From Leclercia adecarboxylata (GTDB taxonomy: Bacteria > Pseudomonadota > Gammaproteobacteria > Enterobacterales > Enterobacteriaceae): 25,871 nucleotides of DNA. The position numbers and the translations under genes are program-made. The notes under the pieces are model-generated. The model was given only the letters and a program-made list of their open reading frames with translations, did no database searches and had not been told where the DNA came from. Positions within the stretch are counted from its first letter, which is position 1. Each line of letters opens with the position of its first letter. The stretch is taken from positions 65,323 through 91,193 of the forward strand of contig DERO01000034.1 of the NCBI GenBank assembly GCA_002360945.1, written 5' to 3'. This document shows positions 16,925 through 24,138 of this stretch, piece by piece.

Positions 16925-17803
16925 TTATTTTTCCTGCCAGCTGAAACGACGGGCGATCAGCATCAGCCCCTGCTCCAGCAGCAAACCCACCACGCCGATA
17001 ATGACGATGGCGATGAGAATGTTTTCAACGTTGAGGTTGTTCCACTCGTTCCAGATCCAGAAGCCGATCCCCAGGCCCCCGGTGAGCATCTCGGCGGCGA
17101 CAATCACCAGCCAGGCGATGCCGATGGAGAGGCGCACCCCGGTCAGGACCGCAGGCAACACGGCGGGGAACAGAATGCGGCGCATTACCGTCCACTCGGA
17201 GAGCTGCAGCACCCGCGCCACGTTGAGGTAGTCTTCCGGAATGCGGCGCACCCCTTCGGCGGTGTTGATGATCATCGGCCAGATCGAGCAGATAAAAATG
17301 GTCCAGCTGGAGGCGGGTTCCGCCTTCTGGAACAGCAGCAGGCCAATCGGCAGCCAGGCCAGCGGGCTGACCGGGCGCAGCAGCGCGATCAGCGGGTTAA
17401 ACATGCGGGCCAGGAAGGTGAAGCGGCCGATCATAAAGCCCAGCGGGATCCCGACAATCGCCGCCAGACCAAAGCCAATGGCAACACGTTGTAGCGAGGC
17501 CAGCACGTTCCAGCCCACCCCCATGTCGTTCGGGCCGTCGCGGTAGAACGGATCGGCAAACAGGGTGATGGCTGAGTCCAGGGTACTGAGCGGCGTCGGG
17601 AAGCCTTTGCTGTTGATGGCTGCCAGCTGCCAGGCGATCACCAATAACCCGAGGCCAAGCAGAGCCGGAATAAGACGCTGCAGCAGGTCGTTGATCCGGC
17701 GGGCAAACGCAGGCGTGCGGCGGCGCACCTGCACCGGCGGCAGCGTTATCACTTCCCCGCTGACCGGTGCGGCGGGTGCTGCTTTGGTGTTCACTTTTTT
17801 CAT
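16925..17803 (-). CDS. nasE: Nitrate ABC transporter, permease NasE
   Basis: Inner-membrane permease of the nitrate/nitrite importer, 292 residues, of the binding-protein-dependent transport family. A Pro/Ala-rich cytoplasmic N-terminus is followed by a first membrane segment (LIPALLGLGLLVIAWQLAA) and about five more. The EAA loop is seen as LFPAVLPAVLTGVRLSIG. The ATG at 17803 is one base after the nasF stop codon and has AGGGG upstream. A TTG at 17830 would extend the frame by nine residues into nasF, but the ATG is better supported. The pairing with NasD and NasF is clear from operon order. Confidence 0.94.
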   Translation of the reverse strand: MKKVNTKAAPAAPVSGEVITLPPVQVRRRTPAFARRINDLLQRLIPALLGLGLLVIAWQLAAINSKGFPTPLSTLDSAITLFADPFYRDGPNDMGVGWNVLASLQRVAIGFGLAAIVGIPLGFMIGRFTFLARMFNPLIALLRPVSPLAWLPIGLLLFQKAEPASSWTIFICSIWPMIINTAEGVRRIPEDYLNVARVLQLSEWTVMRRILFPAVLPAVLTGVRLSIGIAWLVIVAAEMLTGGLGIGFWIWNEWNNLNVENILIAIVIIGVVGLLLEQGLMLIARRFSWQEK

Positions 17804-17804
17804 A

Positions 17805-19052
17805 TCAGGCCCCTGTACGGTGAATAGCAAAACGGTTGGCGTACGCCTTCGGATCGGTGCCGTTCCAGACGGTGCCGTCTATAAGGGTGCTGCTACGCAG
17901 CGGCGATGATGGCGCGGTAATGCCGCCCACCGCGGTGGCGGCGTCCTGCCAGACGTCGGTGCGGTTGATGCGTTGGGCAATGGCAGCGTAGTCCGGATCG
18001 GTTTTCAGCAATCCCCAGCGGCGGAACTGGGTTAAGAACCACATCCCGTCGGAGTGCCACGGATAGCTGACCGCCCCGTCCTCAAAGAAGCGGATCGGAT
18101 GGGCATCCTGCCAGCGTTGGCCCACGCCGTTGTCGTACTCGCCGAGCATGCGGCCGGTGAGATACTGCTCTTTGGTGTTGAGCCAGGCGCGACGGGCCAG
18201 CAGCCGGGCGGTCTCTTCTTTGTTCTGCGGCGAGGCATCGATCCAGCGCTGGGCCTCCAGCAGGGCACTGACCAGCGCCCGGGCGGTGTTGGGATGGGCA
18301 TCAACCCACTCCCGGCGGGTGCCGAGGATCTTTTCCGGATGTTCCGGCCAGATGGACTGGGAGGTGGCGGCGGTAAAGCCGATGCGATCGTTGATGGCGC
18401 GGGCGTTCCACGGCTCGCCGACGCAGAAGCCGACCATATTGCCGATGCGCATGTTCATCACCATCTGCGGCGGCGGCACCACCACGGTGCGCACGTCGTC
18501 AAAGGGGTTAATGCCCGCGCTGGCCAGCCAGTAATAAAGCCACATGGCGTGGGTGCCGGTAGGAAAGGTATGGGCGAAGGTGTAGCTGCCCGGCGCCTGC
18601 TGGCCGATCAGCTTCTTCAGTCCTTCGACGTCGCGCACGCCCTGCTGCGCCAGATCGCTCGACAGGGTGATCGCCTGGCCGTTCTGGTTGAGGGTCATCA
18701 GGTTAGCCATGGGCTTGGGTTTGCCGGCGATGCCCAGCTCGAGGCCGTACAGCAGACCATAAAGAATGTGCGCGGCATCCAGCTCTCCGGCCACCAGCTT
18801 GTCGCGCACCGCCGCCCAGCTGGCCTCTTTGGTGGGCACCAGGGTGAAGCCGTATTTTTTGTCGAACCCTTTGTACGCCGCGATCGCCAGCGGCGCGCAG
18901 TCGGTGAGCGGGATAAAGCCCACCCGCACCGTGTCGAGTTCCGGTTTATCGGAGCCTGCGGCCCATGCGGCCTGCATGACGCCCGGCAACATCAGCGCCC
19001 CGCCTGCCAGCGCGCTGGCCTGTAAAAAACGCCGCCTTGTCCATTCCACCAT
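17805..19052 (-). CDS. nasF: Nitrate/nitrite-binding periplasmic protein NasF
   Basis: Substrate-binding component of the nitrate importer, of the CmpA/NrtA family, 415 residues. The N-terminus reads TRRRFLQASALAGGALMLPG, a twin-arginine signal (R6 R7 with F9 and L10) followed by a hydrophobic stretch and a likely cleavage site near AWAAG. The mature protein begins DTVRVGFIPLTDCAPLAIA and carries family blocks such as CVGEPWNARAI. The ATG at 19052 has AGGAG five bases upstream. An in-frame GTG two codons earlier (19058) overlaps that Shine-Dalgarno and is less likely. It is the first gene of the nas operon and lies directly behind the leader terminator. Confidence 0.95.
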   Translation of the reverse strand: MVEWTRRRFLQASALAGGALMLPGVMQAAWAAGSDKPELDTVRVGFIPLTDCAPLAIAAYKGFDKKYGFTLVPTKEASWAAVRDKLVAGELDAAHILYGLLYGLELGIAGKPKPMANLMTLNQNGQAITLSSDLAQQGVRDVEGLKKLIGQQAPGSYTFAHTFPTGTHAMWLYYWLASAGINPFDDVRTVVVPPPQMVMNMRIGNMVGFCVGEPWNARAINDRIGFTAATSQSIWPEHPEKILGTRREWVDAHPNTARALVSALLEAQRWIDASPQNKEETARLLARRAWLNTKEQYLTGRMLGEYDNGVGQRWQDAHPIRFFEDGAVSYPWHSDGMWFLTQFRRWGLLKTDPDYAAIAQRINRTDVWQDAATAVGGITAPSSPLRSSTLIDGTVWNGTDPKAYANRFAIHRTGA

Positions 19053-19073
19053 GCTCACTCCTGAAAAAAAGCC

Positions 19074-19114
19074 AAAAAAAAAGCGCCCGGCAGTGCCGAA
19101 GCACTGCAGGACGC
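19074..19114 (-). terminator. Leader terminator of the nas operon (target of NasR antitermination)
   Basis: On the minus strand GCGTCC, T, GCAGTGC, TTCG, GCACTGC, C, GGGCGC folds into a 13-bp stem (one U-G pair, one mismatch) with a UUCG tetraloop, followed by nine T. It lies between the promoter and nasF, with only about 20 nt between the T-run and the nasF ATG. It should stop transcription unless NasR, bound to nitrate or nitrite, acts on the leader. Confidence 0.92.
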
Positions 19115-19150
19115 CTTTATCCTTAAGACCGTCGCACCGCCGTTGGCGCG
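19113..19150 (-). ncRNA. Candidate ANTAR-binding double-hexaloop leader RNA
   Basis: The first hairpin (19150-19133, minus strand) is CGCGCC, loop AACGGC, GGTGCG: a 6-bp stem with a hexaloop carrying A at position 1 and G at position 4, as expected for ANTAR targets. Just downstream is a weaker hairpin, CTT, loop AAGGAT, AAAG (with a bulged A), whose loop also has A1 and G4. The 3' side of the second hairpin uses bases of the 5' arm of the terminator, so the two structures exclude each other. The first hairpin is clear; the second is short and is proposed. Confidence 0.65.
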
Positions 19151-19175
19151 CCGTCTCAAATTGTGATTTTACTAA

Positions 19176-19191
19176 TGCAAAGGGGATGCCA
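19176..19191 (-). promoter_or_regulatory. Sigma-54 promoter of the nas operon
   Basis: On the minus strand TGGCATCCCCTTTGCA matches the sigma-54 consensus TGGCAC-N5-TTGCA with one difference (T for C). The GG/GC spacing is correct. Transcription would begin near 19166, giving a leader of about 90 nt to the end of the terminator. This predicts NtrC control under nitrogen limitation, as known for Klebsiella nasF. I could not assign NtrC sites with confidence in the 90 bp between here and nasR. Confidence 0.85.
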
Positions 19192-19281
19192 GCTTTTAAG
19201 GTGCTGGTTTACGGGCTTTTTCTCCAGGCGCGCATTCAAAACGCACCGCAACCATGCAGGCGTTGCCCGCCTGAGGTGCAG

Positions 19282-20436
19282 CTACTGCTGCCAGAGTGCC
19301 TTGACGGTGAGCAAGGCCCGGGCGATATCCACCATCCGCTGGTTCTTGTCCATCGCCATCTTGCGCAACTGGCACCAGGCCTGCTCCTCGCTCATCTGCT
19401 GATGGGTCATCAGCACGCTTTTGGCTTTATCGATCACCTTGCGCTCCTCCAGAGTGTCGCGCATCGAGGCCAGCTGGCGGGAGAGCTGTTCGATCTCCCG
19501 CGCCTGCTGGCGCACCAGCGGCAGGAGCGGCTTTTGCGGATAGAGGGCCAGCGGCTCTTCTGAGGAGGGCTCCTCCGGCAGGTCGTCGTCGGCCCGGCCA
19601 ATCAGCATCTCCACCGCCAGCATCAGGTCGGCAATCTGCATCTCTTCGAGACCGCGCAGGTGTTCCAGACGTTCGGTTTGCAGCGAGAACCAGTGCAGCG
19701 CCAGCACGCCCTTATCGGCAGCGGGCTGCCGGGTGCAGGCCAGCCGCCGCAGCTGTTCGGTTTCAGTCCCCGGCACGCTGAGGCTGAAGTGCTCGTGCAC
19801 GCTGGCGGGGGTCAGGGAGAGAAAAACCTCGAAGCAGGCCTGCTGTCCGTCGATGCGGTCCACCAGGGTCTGGCGCATCTCATCGCTGAAAAAGCCCTGG
19901 GTAAAGCCGATCGCCCCCAGCGCCCGCTCCTGGCCGACCAGCTCTTTGCCCTGCATCAGGCTGTAGAGTGCAACAAATCTGCCGGCGAGTTGCGGATCGT
20001 CAATGCTGTCATTGAGCTGGGGTACGATACTGAGCAGGTTGCGCAGCGTGCGGCTGTAGCGCTCCATCGCCGCATCGGCGGAGAGCGTGCAGGCGGTGAT
20101 GGCCTCGCGCAGTGCGGGGAGTTGTTCCAGACTCTGCAGGGCATTCCCCACCCGCTCGCTGAGGGCACCGCTCGCCATCACCGGTGTGCCGAGCGCCTGG
20201 TGCAACGCCTGGAGATGGTCGTCCACCAGCGCGCGGCTGGCTTTACACTCCAGGGCGTACAGCGTGCCTTTTGAGCAGAGCCAGATGTTGGATGCGCCGC
20301 GCTCGCACTGTAGCATGTGCGCAAGATGGCCGATCCGGCTTACTAACGTGCCCAGCTGCGCCAGCTTGCACAGCTGCTGTTTACGCATCAGCCTGGCGTG
20401 CTGAAACCATTCGGTAGCGCCGGTGATGTTGGTCAT
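19282..20436 (-). CDS. nasR: Nitrate/nitrite-responsive antiterminator NasR
   Basis: Cytoplasmic RNA-binding regulator that lets polymerase pass the leader terminator of the nas operon when nitrate or nitrite is present. It has 384 residues. About residues 25-285 form the NIT sensor domain (conserved start LGTLVSRIGHLAHMLQCERG). About residues 305-378 form the ANTAR domain (coiled-coil part REIEQLSRQLASMRDTLEER, then KAKSVLMTHQQMSEEQAW and the three-helix bundle). The ATG at 20436 has GGGAGAGAG upstream. It lies just upstream of its target operon on the same strand and is divergent from ychN across about 70 bp. Confidence 0.95.
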   Translation of the reverse strand: MTNITGATEWFQHARLMRKQQLCKLAQLGTLVSRIGHLAHMLQCERGASNIWLCSKGTLYALECKASRALVDDHLQALHQALGTPVMASGALSERVGNALQSLEQLPALREAITACTLSADAAMERYSRTLRNLLSIVPQLNDSIDDPQLAGRFVALYSLMQGKELVGQERALGAIGFTQGFFSDEMRQTLVDRIDGQQACFEVFLSLTPASVHEHFSLSVPGTETEQLRRLACTRQPAADKGVLALHWFSLQTERLEHLRGLEEMQIADLMLAVEMLIGRADDDLPEEPSSEEPLALYPQKPLLPLVRQQAREIEQLSRQLASMRDTLEERKVIDKAKSVLMTHQQMSEEQAWCQLRKMAMDKNQRMVDIARALLTVKALWQQ

Positions 20437-20507
20437 GCTCTCTCTCCCGGGTCAGTGTTTGACTGAGAGAAGCAATTTTCATGCCTTTTTACCTTTCAGG
20501 AGTCGAG

Positions 20508-20861
20508 ATGCAGAAGATCGTGATTGTCGCCAACGGCGCGGCCTATGGCAGTGAATCTCTGTTTAACAGCCTGCGGCTGGCGATTGCCTTACGCGAGCAG
20601 GAGAGCGAGTTGGATCTGCGCCTGTTTTTAATGTCCGATGCGGTGACCGCCGGACTGCGTGGCCAGAAACCTGCCGAGGGCTATAACATTCAGCAGATGC
20701 TGGAGATCCTCACCGCGCAAAACGTGCCGGTGAAGCTATGCAAGACCTGCACCGATGGTCGCGGTATCAGCGCCCTGCCGCTGATCGACGGGGTCGAAAT
20801 CGGTACCCTGGTGGAGCTGGCACAGTGGACATTAACCGCGGATAAACTATTAACTTTCTAA
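20508..20861 (+). CDS. ychN: DsrE/F-family protein YchN
   Basis: Small cytoplasmic protein, 117 residues, nearly identical to E. coli YchN, which forms a hexamer with the DsrE/TusD fold. The conserved pair Cys78 and Cys81 (KLCKTCTDGRG) marks the putative active site, possibly in persulfide or sulfur relay chemistry. The true role is not known. The ATG at 20508 has AGGAG upstream (CAGGAGTCGAG) and matches the E. coli start. An in-frame ATG at 20481 would add nine residues without a ribosome-binding site. In E. coli ychN lies directly between chaC and ychO; here added genes flank it on both sides. Confidence 0.95.
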   Translation: MQKIVIVANGAAYGSESLFNSLRLAIALREQESELDLRLFLMSDAVTAGLRGQKPAEGYNIQQMLEILTAQNVPVKLCKTCTDGRGISALPLIDGVEIGTLVELAQWTLTADKLLTF

Positions 20862-20908
20862 TAATGATTTAACTGAAATATTTTTTTCTTATGAGCGCGG
20901 TTCCAGCA

Positions 20909-20935
20909 TCAAGTTTACCTGCCCGATGCCGATAG
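20909..20935 (+). promoter_or_regulatory. Sigma-28 (FliA) flagellar class 3 promoter
   Basis: TCAAGTTT, 11 bases, GCCGATAG closely matches the FliA consensus TAAAGTTT-N11-GCCGATAA. It lies about 33 bp upstream of the chemoreceptor start. It predicts that the receptor is expressed with the flagellar regulon. Confidence 0.88.
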
Positions 20936-20967
20936 GCTTCTTACAACAACACAGCAGGTATTACATT

Positions 20968-22752
20968 ATGTTCAGGTCAATTCGCGCTCGTATTATTGCG
21001 GCGACGGTCGGATGTCTGATCGCCGCGCTTCTTCTGAATACCGTGATTAATTTCCAGGTCACGCGCCAGGACAATCAACAGTCGCAACGCGACATGCTGG
21101 CCAGTACCAGCGCCAGCCATGGCCTCGCGATTGCCGACTGGGTCAGCAGCAAAACCGCGGTAATCAACTCCCTGCAGAGCGTCGCCCTGAGCGACGATCC
21201 GGTGCCGATGTTCAAACAGCTGGCGCAGGCGGGCGGGTTTATTAACGTCTATGTGGGCTATGCCAGCAAAACCGCGAAGTTCTCCAATCCTGACGGCGTA
21301 CCTGCCGACTACGATCCCACCATACGCCCCTGGTATCAGCAGGCGGTGAAAGAGGATCGCGCCATCGTTACCGCGCCTTATGTCGATACCGGCACCAAAA
21401 AGCTGGTGGTCACTTTTGCAGTGCCGGTGAAAGAGAACGGCGAGCTGAAAGGGGTGCTGGCGGGTGACGTAGCGATGGACAGCGTGATCGCCAACGTGCG
21501 CGGTATCCGTCCGACCCCGGCCAGCAGCGGGCTGTTGATCGACAGCGACGGGACGGTGATTGCCGCTAACGATCCTGCCCTGACCCTGAAAGCCTTCACC
21601 GATGTCATCCACGGCGTCGATCTGAATGTCCTGAAGAGCGGCAAGAGCGCCGAAGGCCAGTTTAACGACGCGGCGAAAACCTTTGCCGCCACCCCGATTG
21701 CCGGGACCCAGTGGCAGCTGATTGTCGCCCTCGACAGCGATGATGCTACCTCCGGGATGCGTACCCTGCTGAAGGCCTCCTCCCTGTCGCTGGTGATCCT
21801 GGTTCTGCTCAGCGCCGTGGTGGTGCATTTCGTGATTGCCCGCCTGCTGAAACGCCTGTCGGATATTCGCGATGCGATGCACGCCATCGCCAACGGCACC
21901 AACGATCTCTCCCAGCGTCTACCGGAGAAAGGCGAGGATGAGGTGGCGCAGATCGCCCATGCCTTTAACGCCTTCAGCGACAAACTCTCGGTGGTGATGG
22001 TGCAGCTGCGCGATGCCAGCGCCTCGGTGAAAAACGCAGCCCAGGAGATCGCCGCCGGCAACCATGATCTCTCTGGCCGTACCGAGCGGGCTGCCTCCAG
22101 CCTGCGCGAAACCGCCAGCGCCGTGGAGCAGATCACCGCCTCCGTCGCCCAGTCGACTGAATCAGCCGCCATCGCCAACGAGCAGGCGGGCAAAGCTTCC
22201 GAGGCCGCTACCCGCGGCGGCGGCGTGGTCTCCCAGGCGATCACCACCATGCAGTCTATCGAAGCCGCCTCGACCAAAATTGGTGACATCACCAGCGTGA
22301 TCGACGGCATCGCCTTCCAGACCAACATCCTGGCCCTGAACGCGGCGGTTGAAGCGGCGCGGGCGGGTGAACAGGGCCGTGGCTTTGCGGTTGTCGCAGG
22401 TGAAGTGCGCAGCCTCGCCAGCCGCAGCGCCCAGGCGGCAAAAGAGATCAAAAGCCTGATCGACTCCACCACCGACAGCGTGGCGACCGGTTCGCGCTAT
22501 GTACACCTGGCCGGACAGAGCATGGATGAGATCGTCACCAGCATCGGCAGCATGTCGGGGATTATGCGCGAGATCACCGTGGCGACCAGCGAGCAGATGA
22601 AAGGCATTCAGGAGATCAACCGCGCGGTGACGAACCTTGACAGCATGGTGCAGCAGAACGCCGAACTGGTGGTGCAGTCGGCCGCTGCGGCCAGCGCCCT
22701 GCAGGGTCAGGCAGGCGAGCTGGCTGAAACTGCCGGACATTTCCGCATTTAA
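20968..22752 (+). CDS. Methyl-accepting chemotaxis protein with dCache ligand domain (predicted amino-acid receptor)
   Basis: Membrane chemoreceptor of 594 residues. A first membrane segment (about 8-28) is followed by a periplasmic double-Cache domain (about 35-270), a second membrane segment (about 272-294), HAMP (about 295-350) and a cytoplasmic signalling domain with the invariant hairpin tip (IDGIAFQTNILALNAAVEAA). In the Cache domain Y115, R120, W122, Y123, Y138, D140 and D167 have the same identity and spacing as the amino-acid-binding motif known from Pseudomonas PctA-type receptors, so amino acids are the best guess for the ligand. There is no C-terminal NWETF-type pentapeptide for CheR. 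The ATG at 20968 follows AGCAGG. A longer frame from 20926 would start inside the promoter region. The gene is not at this place in E. coli. Confidence 0.92.
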   Translation: MFRSIRARIIAATVGCLIAALLLNTVINFQVTRQDNQQSQRDMLASTSASHGLAIADWVSSKTAVINSLQSVALSDDPVPMFKQLAQAGGFINVYVGYASKTAKFSNPDGVPADYDPTIRPWYQQAVKEDRAIVTAPYVDTGTKKLVVTFAVPVKENGELKGVLAGDVAMDSVIANVRGIRPTPASSGLLIDSDGTVIAANDPALTLKAFTDVIHGVDLNVLKSGKSAEGQFNDAAKTFAATPIAGTQWQLIVALDSDDATSGMRTLLKASSLSLVILVLLSAVVVHFVIARLLKRLSDIRDAMHAIANGTNDLSQRLPEKGEDEVAQIAHAFNAFSDKLSVVMVQLRDASASVKNAAQEIAAGNHDLSGRTERAASSLRETASAVEQITASVAQSTESAAIANEQAGKASEAATRGGGVVSQAITTMQSIEAASTKIGDITSVIDGIAFQTNILALNAAVEAARAGEQGRGFAVVAGEVRSLASRSAQAAKEIKSLIDSTTDSVATGSRYVHLAGQSMDEIVTSIGSMSGIMREITVATSEQMKGIQEINRAVTNLDSMVQQNAELVVQSAAAASALQGQAGELAETAGHFRI

Positions 22753-22763
22753 TGTTAACCCGC

Positions 22764-22809
22764 TGCCTGAAAGCGGTGTAAAGCGACGTCCGCTGAATGC
22801 TTTCAGGCA
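22764..22809 (+). terminator. Probable terminator of the chemoreceptor gene (large nested hairpin)
   Basis: TGCCTGAAAGC and GCTTTCAGGCA form a perfect 11-bp stem around a 24-nt loop that contains a smaller hairpin (AGCG, ACGTC, CGCT). Downstream, TATTGTCATTTTTGTTT is T-rich but broken. It begins 11 nt after the stop codon. It could also act as a 3'-end stabiliser. Confidence 0.6.
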
Positions 22810-22830
22810 TATTGTCATTTTTGTTTAAGG

Positions 22831-22890
22831 GTTATGCCATTTTTTGATCAAAATCAGCACCCCCGACCTTCCCCTTTGGTGTTATGCCAT
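22831..22890. repeat. Direct repeat GTTATGCCAT, two copies 50 bp apart
   Basis: The 10-mer GTTATGCCAT stands at 22831-22840 and at 22881-22890. The copies lie either side of the FNR-like site in front of the DUF1883-like gene. The exact 50-bp period is close to five helical turns. No known binding motif was recognised. Confidence 0.5.
22844..22857 (+). promoter_or_regulatory. FNR-like site upstream of the DUF1883-like gene
   Basis: TTGATCAAAATCAG matches TTGAT-N4-ATCAA except for the last base. If used at -41.5 it would place a start near 22892, about 70 bp before the gene. CRP or no function are alternatives. Confidence 0.4.
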
Positions 22891-22964
22891 GAGTGAATTG
22901 TGAACAACATCACGCTCAGGATTGGCCGCAGGGAGAGCGTTGTTTCCGGATACGGGGTAAAAAA

Positions 22965-23207
22965 ATGGCACTGGTAAAAGCAAGTCTGAAGTTGTTTGGC
23001 GGGGATACGGTGGTGGTGCGCTGCTCAGAGCGTTGTCATATTCATCTGATGAGTAACAAAGCACCACGTAAAACGCAGGCGGATATTTTAAGCGTGCAGA
23101 ACAGGGACAGCGCCTGGCTCACGGTGCCCTATACCGGCACCTGGGAGGTGCTCATCGACAGCCACAGCCAGTCGCTTGAGCACTCTATCAGCTACGTCGC
23201 TGCCTGA
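22965..23207 (+). CDS. Small DUF1883-like protein
   Basis: An 80-residue protein beginning MALVKASLKLFGGDTVVVRC. The pattern of short beta strands, with a central SAWLTVPYTGTWEVLIDS and a final ISYVAA, resembles the DUF1883 domain, whose proteins have a strand-rich fold and no assigned function. There is no signal peptide or membrane segment. Two cysteines (RCSERCHIH) sit close together near residue 20-24. The ATG at 22965 was chosen because the similarity begins there and GGGG lies 8 bases upstream. The frame stays open back to 22893, but that part looks unlike a protein start. The gene stands alone between the chemoreceptor and chaC and ends in a strong terminator. Confidence 0.75.
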   Translation: MALVKASLKLFGGDTVVVRCSERCHIHLMSNKAPRKTQADILSVQNRDSAWLTVPYTGTWEVLIDSHSQSLEHSISYVAA

Positions 23208-23215
23208 TAAACCAT

Positions 23216-23250
23216 CGCCCGGTAGGCTGCAAAGCCCCCGGGCGTTTTTT
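23216..23250 (+). terminator. Rho-independent terminator of the DUF1883-like gene
   Basis: CGCCCGG, with CCGGGCG 15 nt later, forms a 7-bp stem. An inner GGCT, GCAA, AGCC pairs within the loop, and six T follow. It starts 9 nt after the stop codon and its T-run touches the 3' end of chaC, which reads the other way. On the chaC strand there is no T-run, so it should stop only the plus-strand transcript. Confidence 0.9.
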
Positions 23251-23945
23251 CAGGCAAAGCTCGCGCTTAGCGGGCTATCGGGCTGGGAGCCGTCGAGCAA
23301 AGCCCGCACGCGTGATACCAGCTCATTGAGACAATCATCCTGCATACCCAACCGCGTCAGCTCCTGATCGAGCGAGAACAGATACTGCGCGTTGGTCCCA
23401 AGCGGGCCACTGGCTGCGGCAATCAGCGGGGCAATAACCTGCGCCCGGGTGTCGGCTTCAAACAGCGGATGGCGCGGATCCATAATAAATACCAGCGCGT
23501 TAACGGTGCGTCCGTCATCAAGATCCAGCTTGCACCAGCTCGGCATATAGCAGCCGGTGATCATCTCGCGCTTCCACAGCAGGGCCAACTCTTCTTCCAG
23601 AGTCGCATCCGGCAGGCGATAGGCCACCCCCGTGGTGCGTCCGCCCTCTTTCAGTGCAAGCATGCGCCCTGGCTGGCAGGCGCTACCGCGACCGGCGGTC
23701 AGGCGCAGACAGAAGGCGCGGTGCCAGCCCGGCAGGGTGCCGGTTGCCGATTCGACAAACTCCAGCGCCGGGTTCCACATCAGCGAACCGTAGCCGAAAA
23801 GCCACACCGGACCGTTGTCCGGACGGCAGGCAAGCGTTGCAGCCAGCGATGCCGCCCGCTGTTCGGCTGACCACAGAAGCGATTCTTCAATCGCACCAAA
23901 GGCCGTTTTACAGTCGGCCTTCATCAGAAAATCACGCGTTAACAT
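23250..23945 (-). CDS. chaC: Glutathione-specific gamma-glutamylcyclotransferase ChaC
   Basis: Cytoplasmic enzyme of the ChaC/GCG family that splits glutathione into 5-oxoproline and Cys-Gly. It has 231 residues, as in E. coli, with very high similarity throughout. The substrate-binding loop GYGSL is at 51-55 (VWLFGYGSLMWNP). Further family blocks are CLRLTAGRGS, GGRTTGVAYRL and ITGCYMPSWC. The ATG at 23945 has GGAGG six bases upstream. It is the second gene after chaB on this strand, about 190 bp away, and that gap holds no gene that I can support. The old link to cation transport comes only from its position beside chaA. Confidence 0.96.
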   Translation of the reverse strand: MLTRDFLMKADCKTAFGAIEESLLWSAEQRAASLAATLACRPDNGPVWLFGYGSLMWNPALEFVESATGTLPGWHRAFCLRLTAGRGSACQPGRMLALKEGGRTTGVAYRLPDATLEEELALLWKREMITGCYMPSWCKLDLDDGRTVNALVFIMDPRHPLFEADTRAQVIAPLIAAASGPLGTNAQYLFSLDQELTRLGMQDDCLNELVSRVRALLDGSQPDSPLSASFA

Positions 23946-24138
23946 ATTGCACCTCCGCCACTGCCTGCTTCCCTGCCCACACTTTTTTGAACCTTCCAGG
24001 TCTTTTTACTGCTCAATTAGAAAGCAGTACCGTGACGATATGCAATAAACCCGCCGGGTGCAACAGAACGACTGGTCAACCGCCACAAAAGTCAAAGCGC
24101 AGGGTGCAAATTATTAAACACAGGCAATCAGGCAGGCG

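Noticed and set aside
17804..17830. TTG start for nasE inside nasF
   Set aside because: It is a rare start codon without a ribosome-binding site, and the ATG at 17803 has one.
20968..22752. Chemoreceptor as a nitrate sensor because of its nitrate-gene neighbours
   Set aside because: The ligand domain is dCache with an amino-acid motif, not a NIT or PilJ domain, and only ychN lies between it and nasR.
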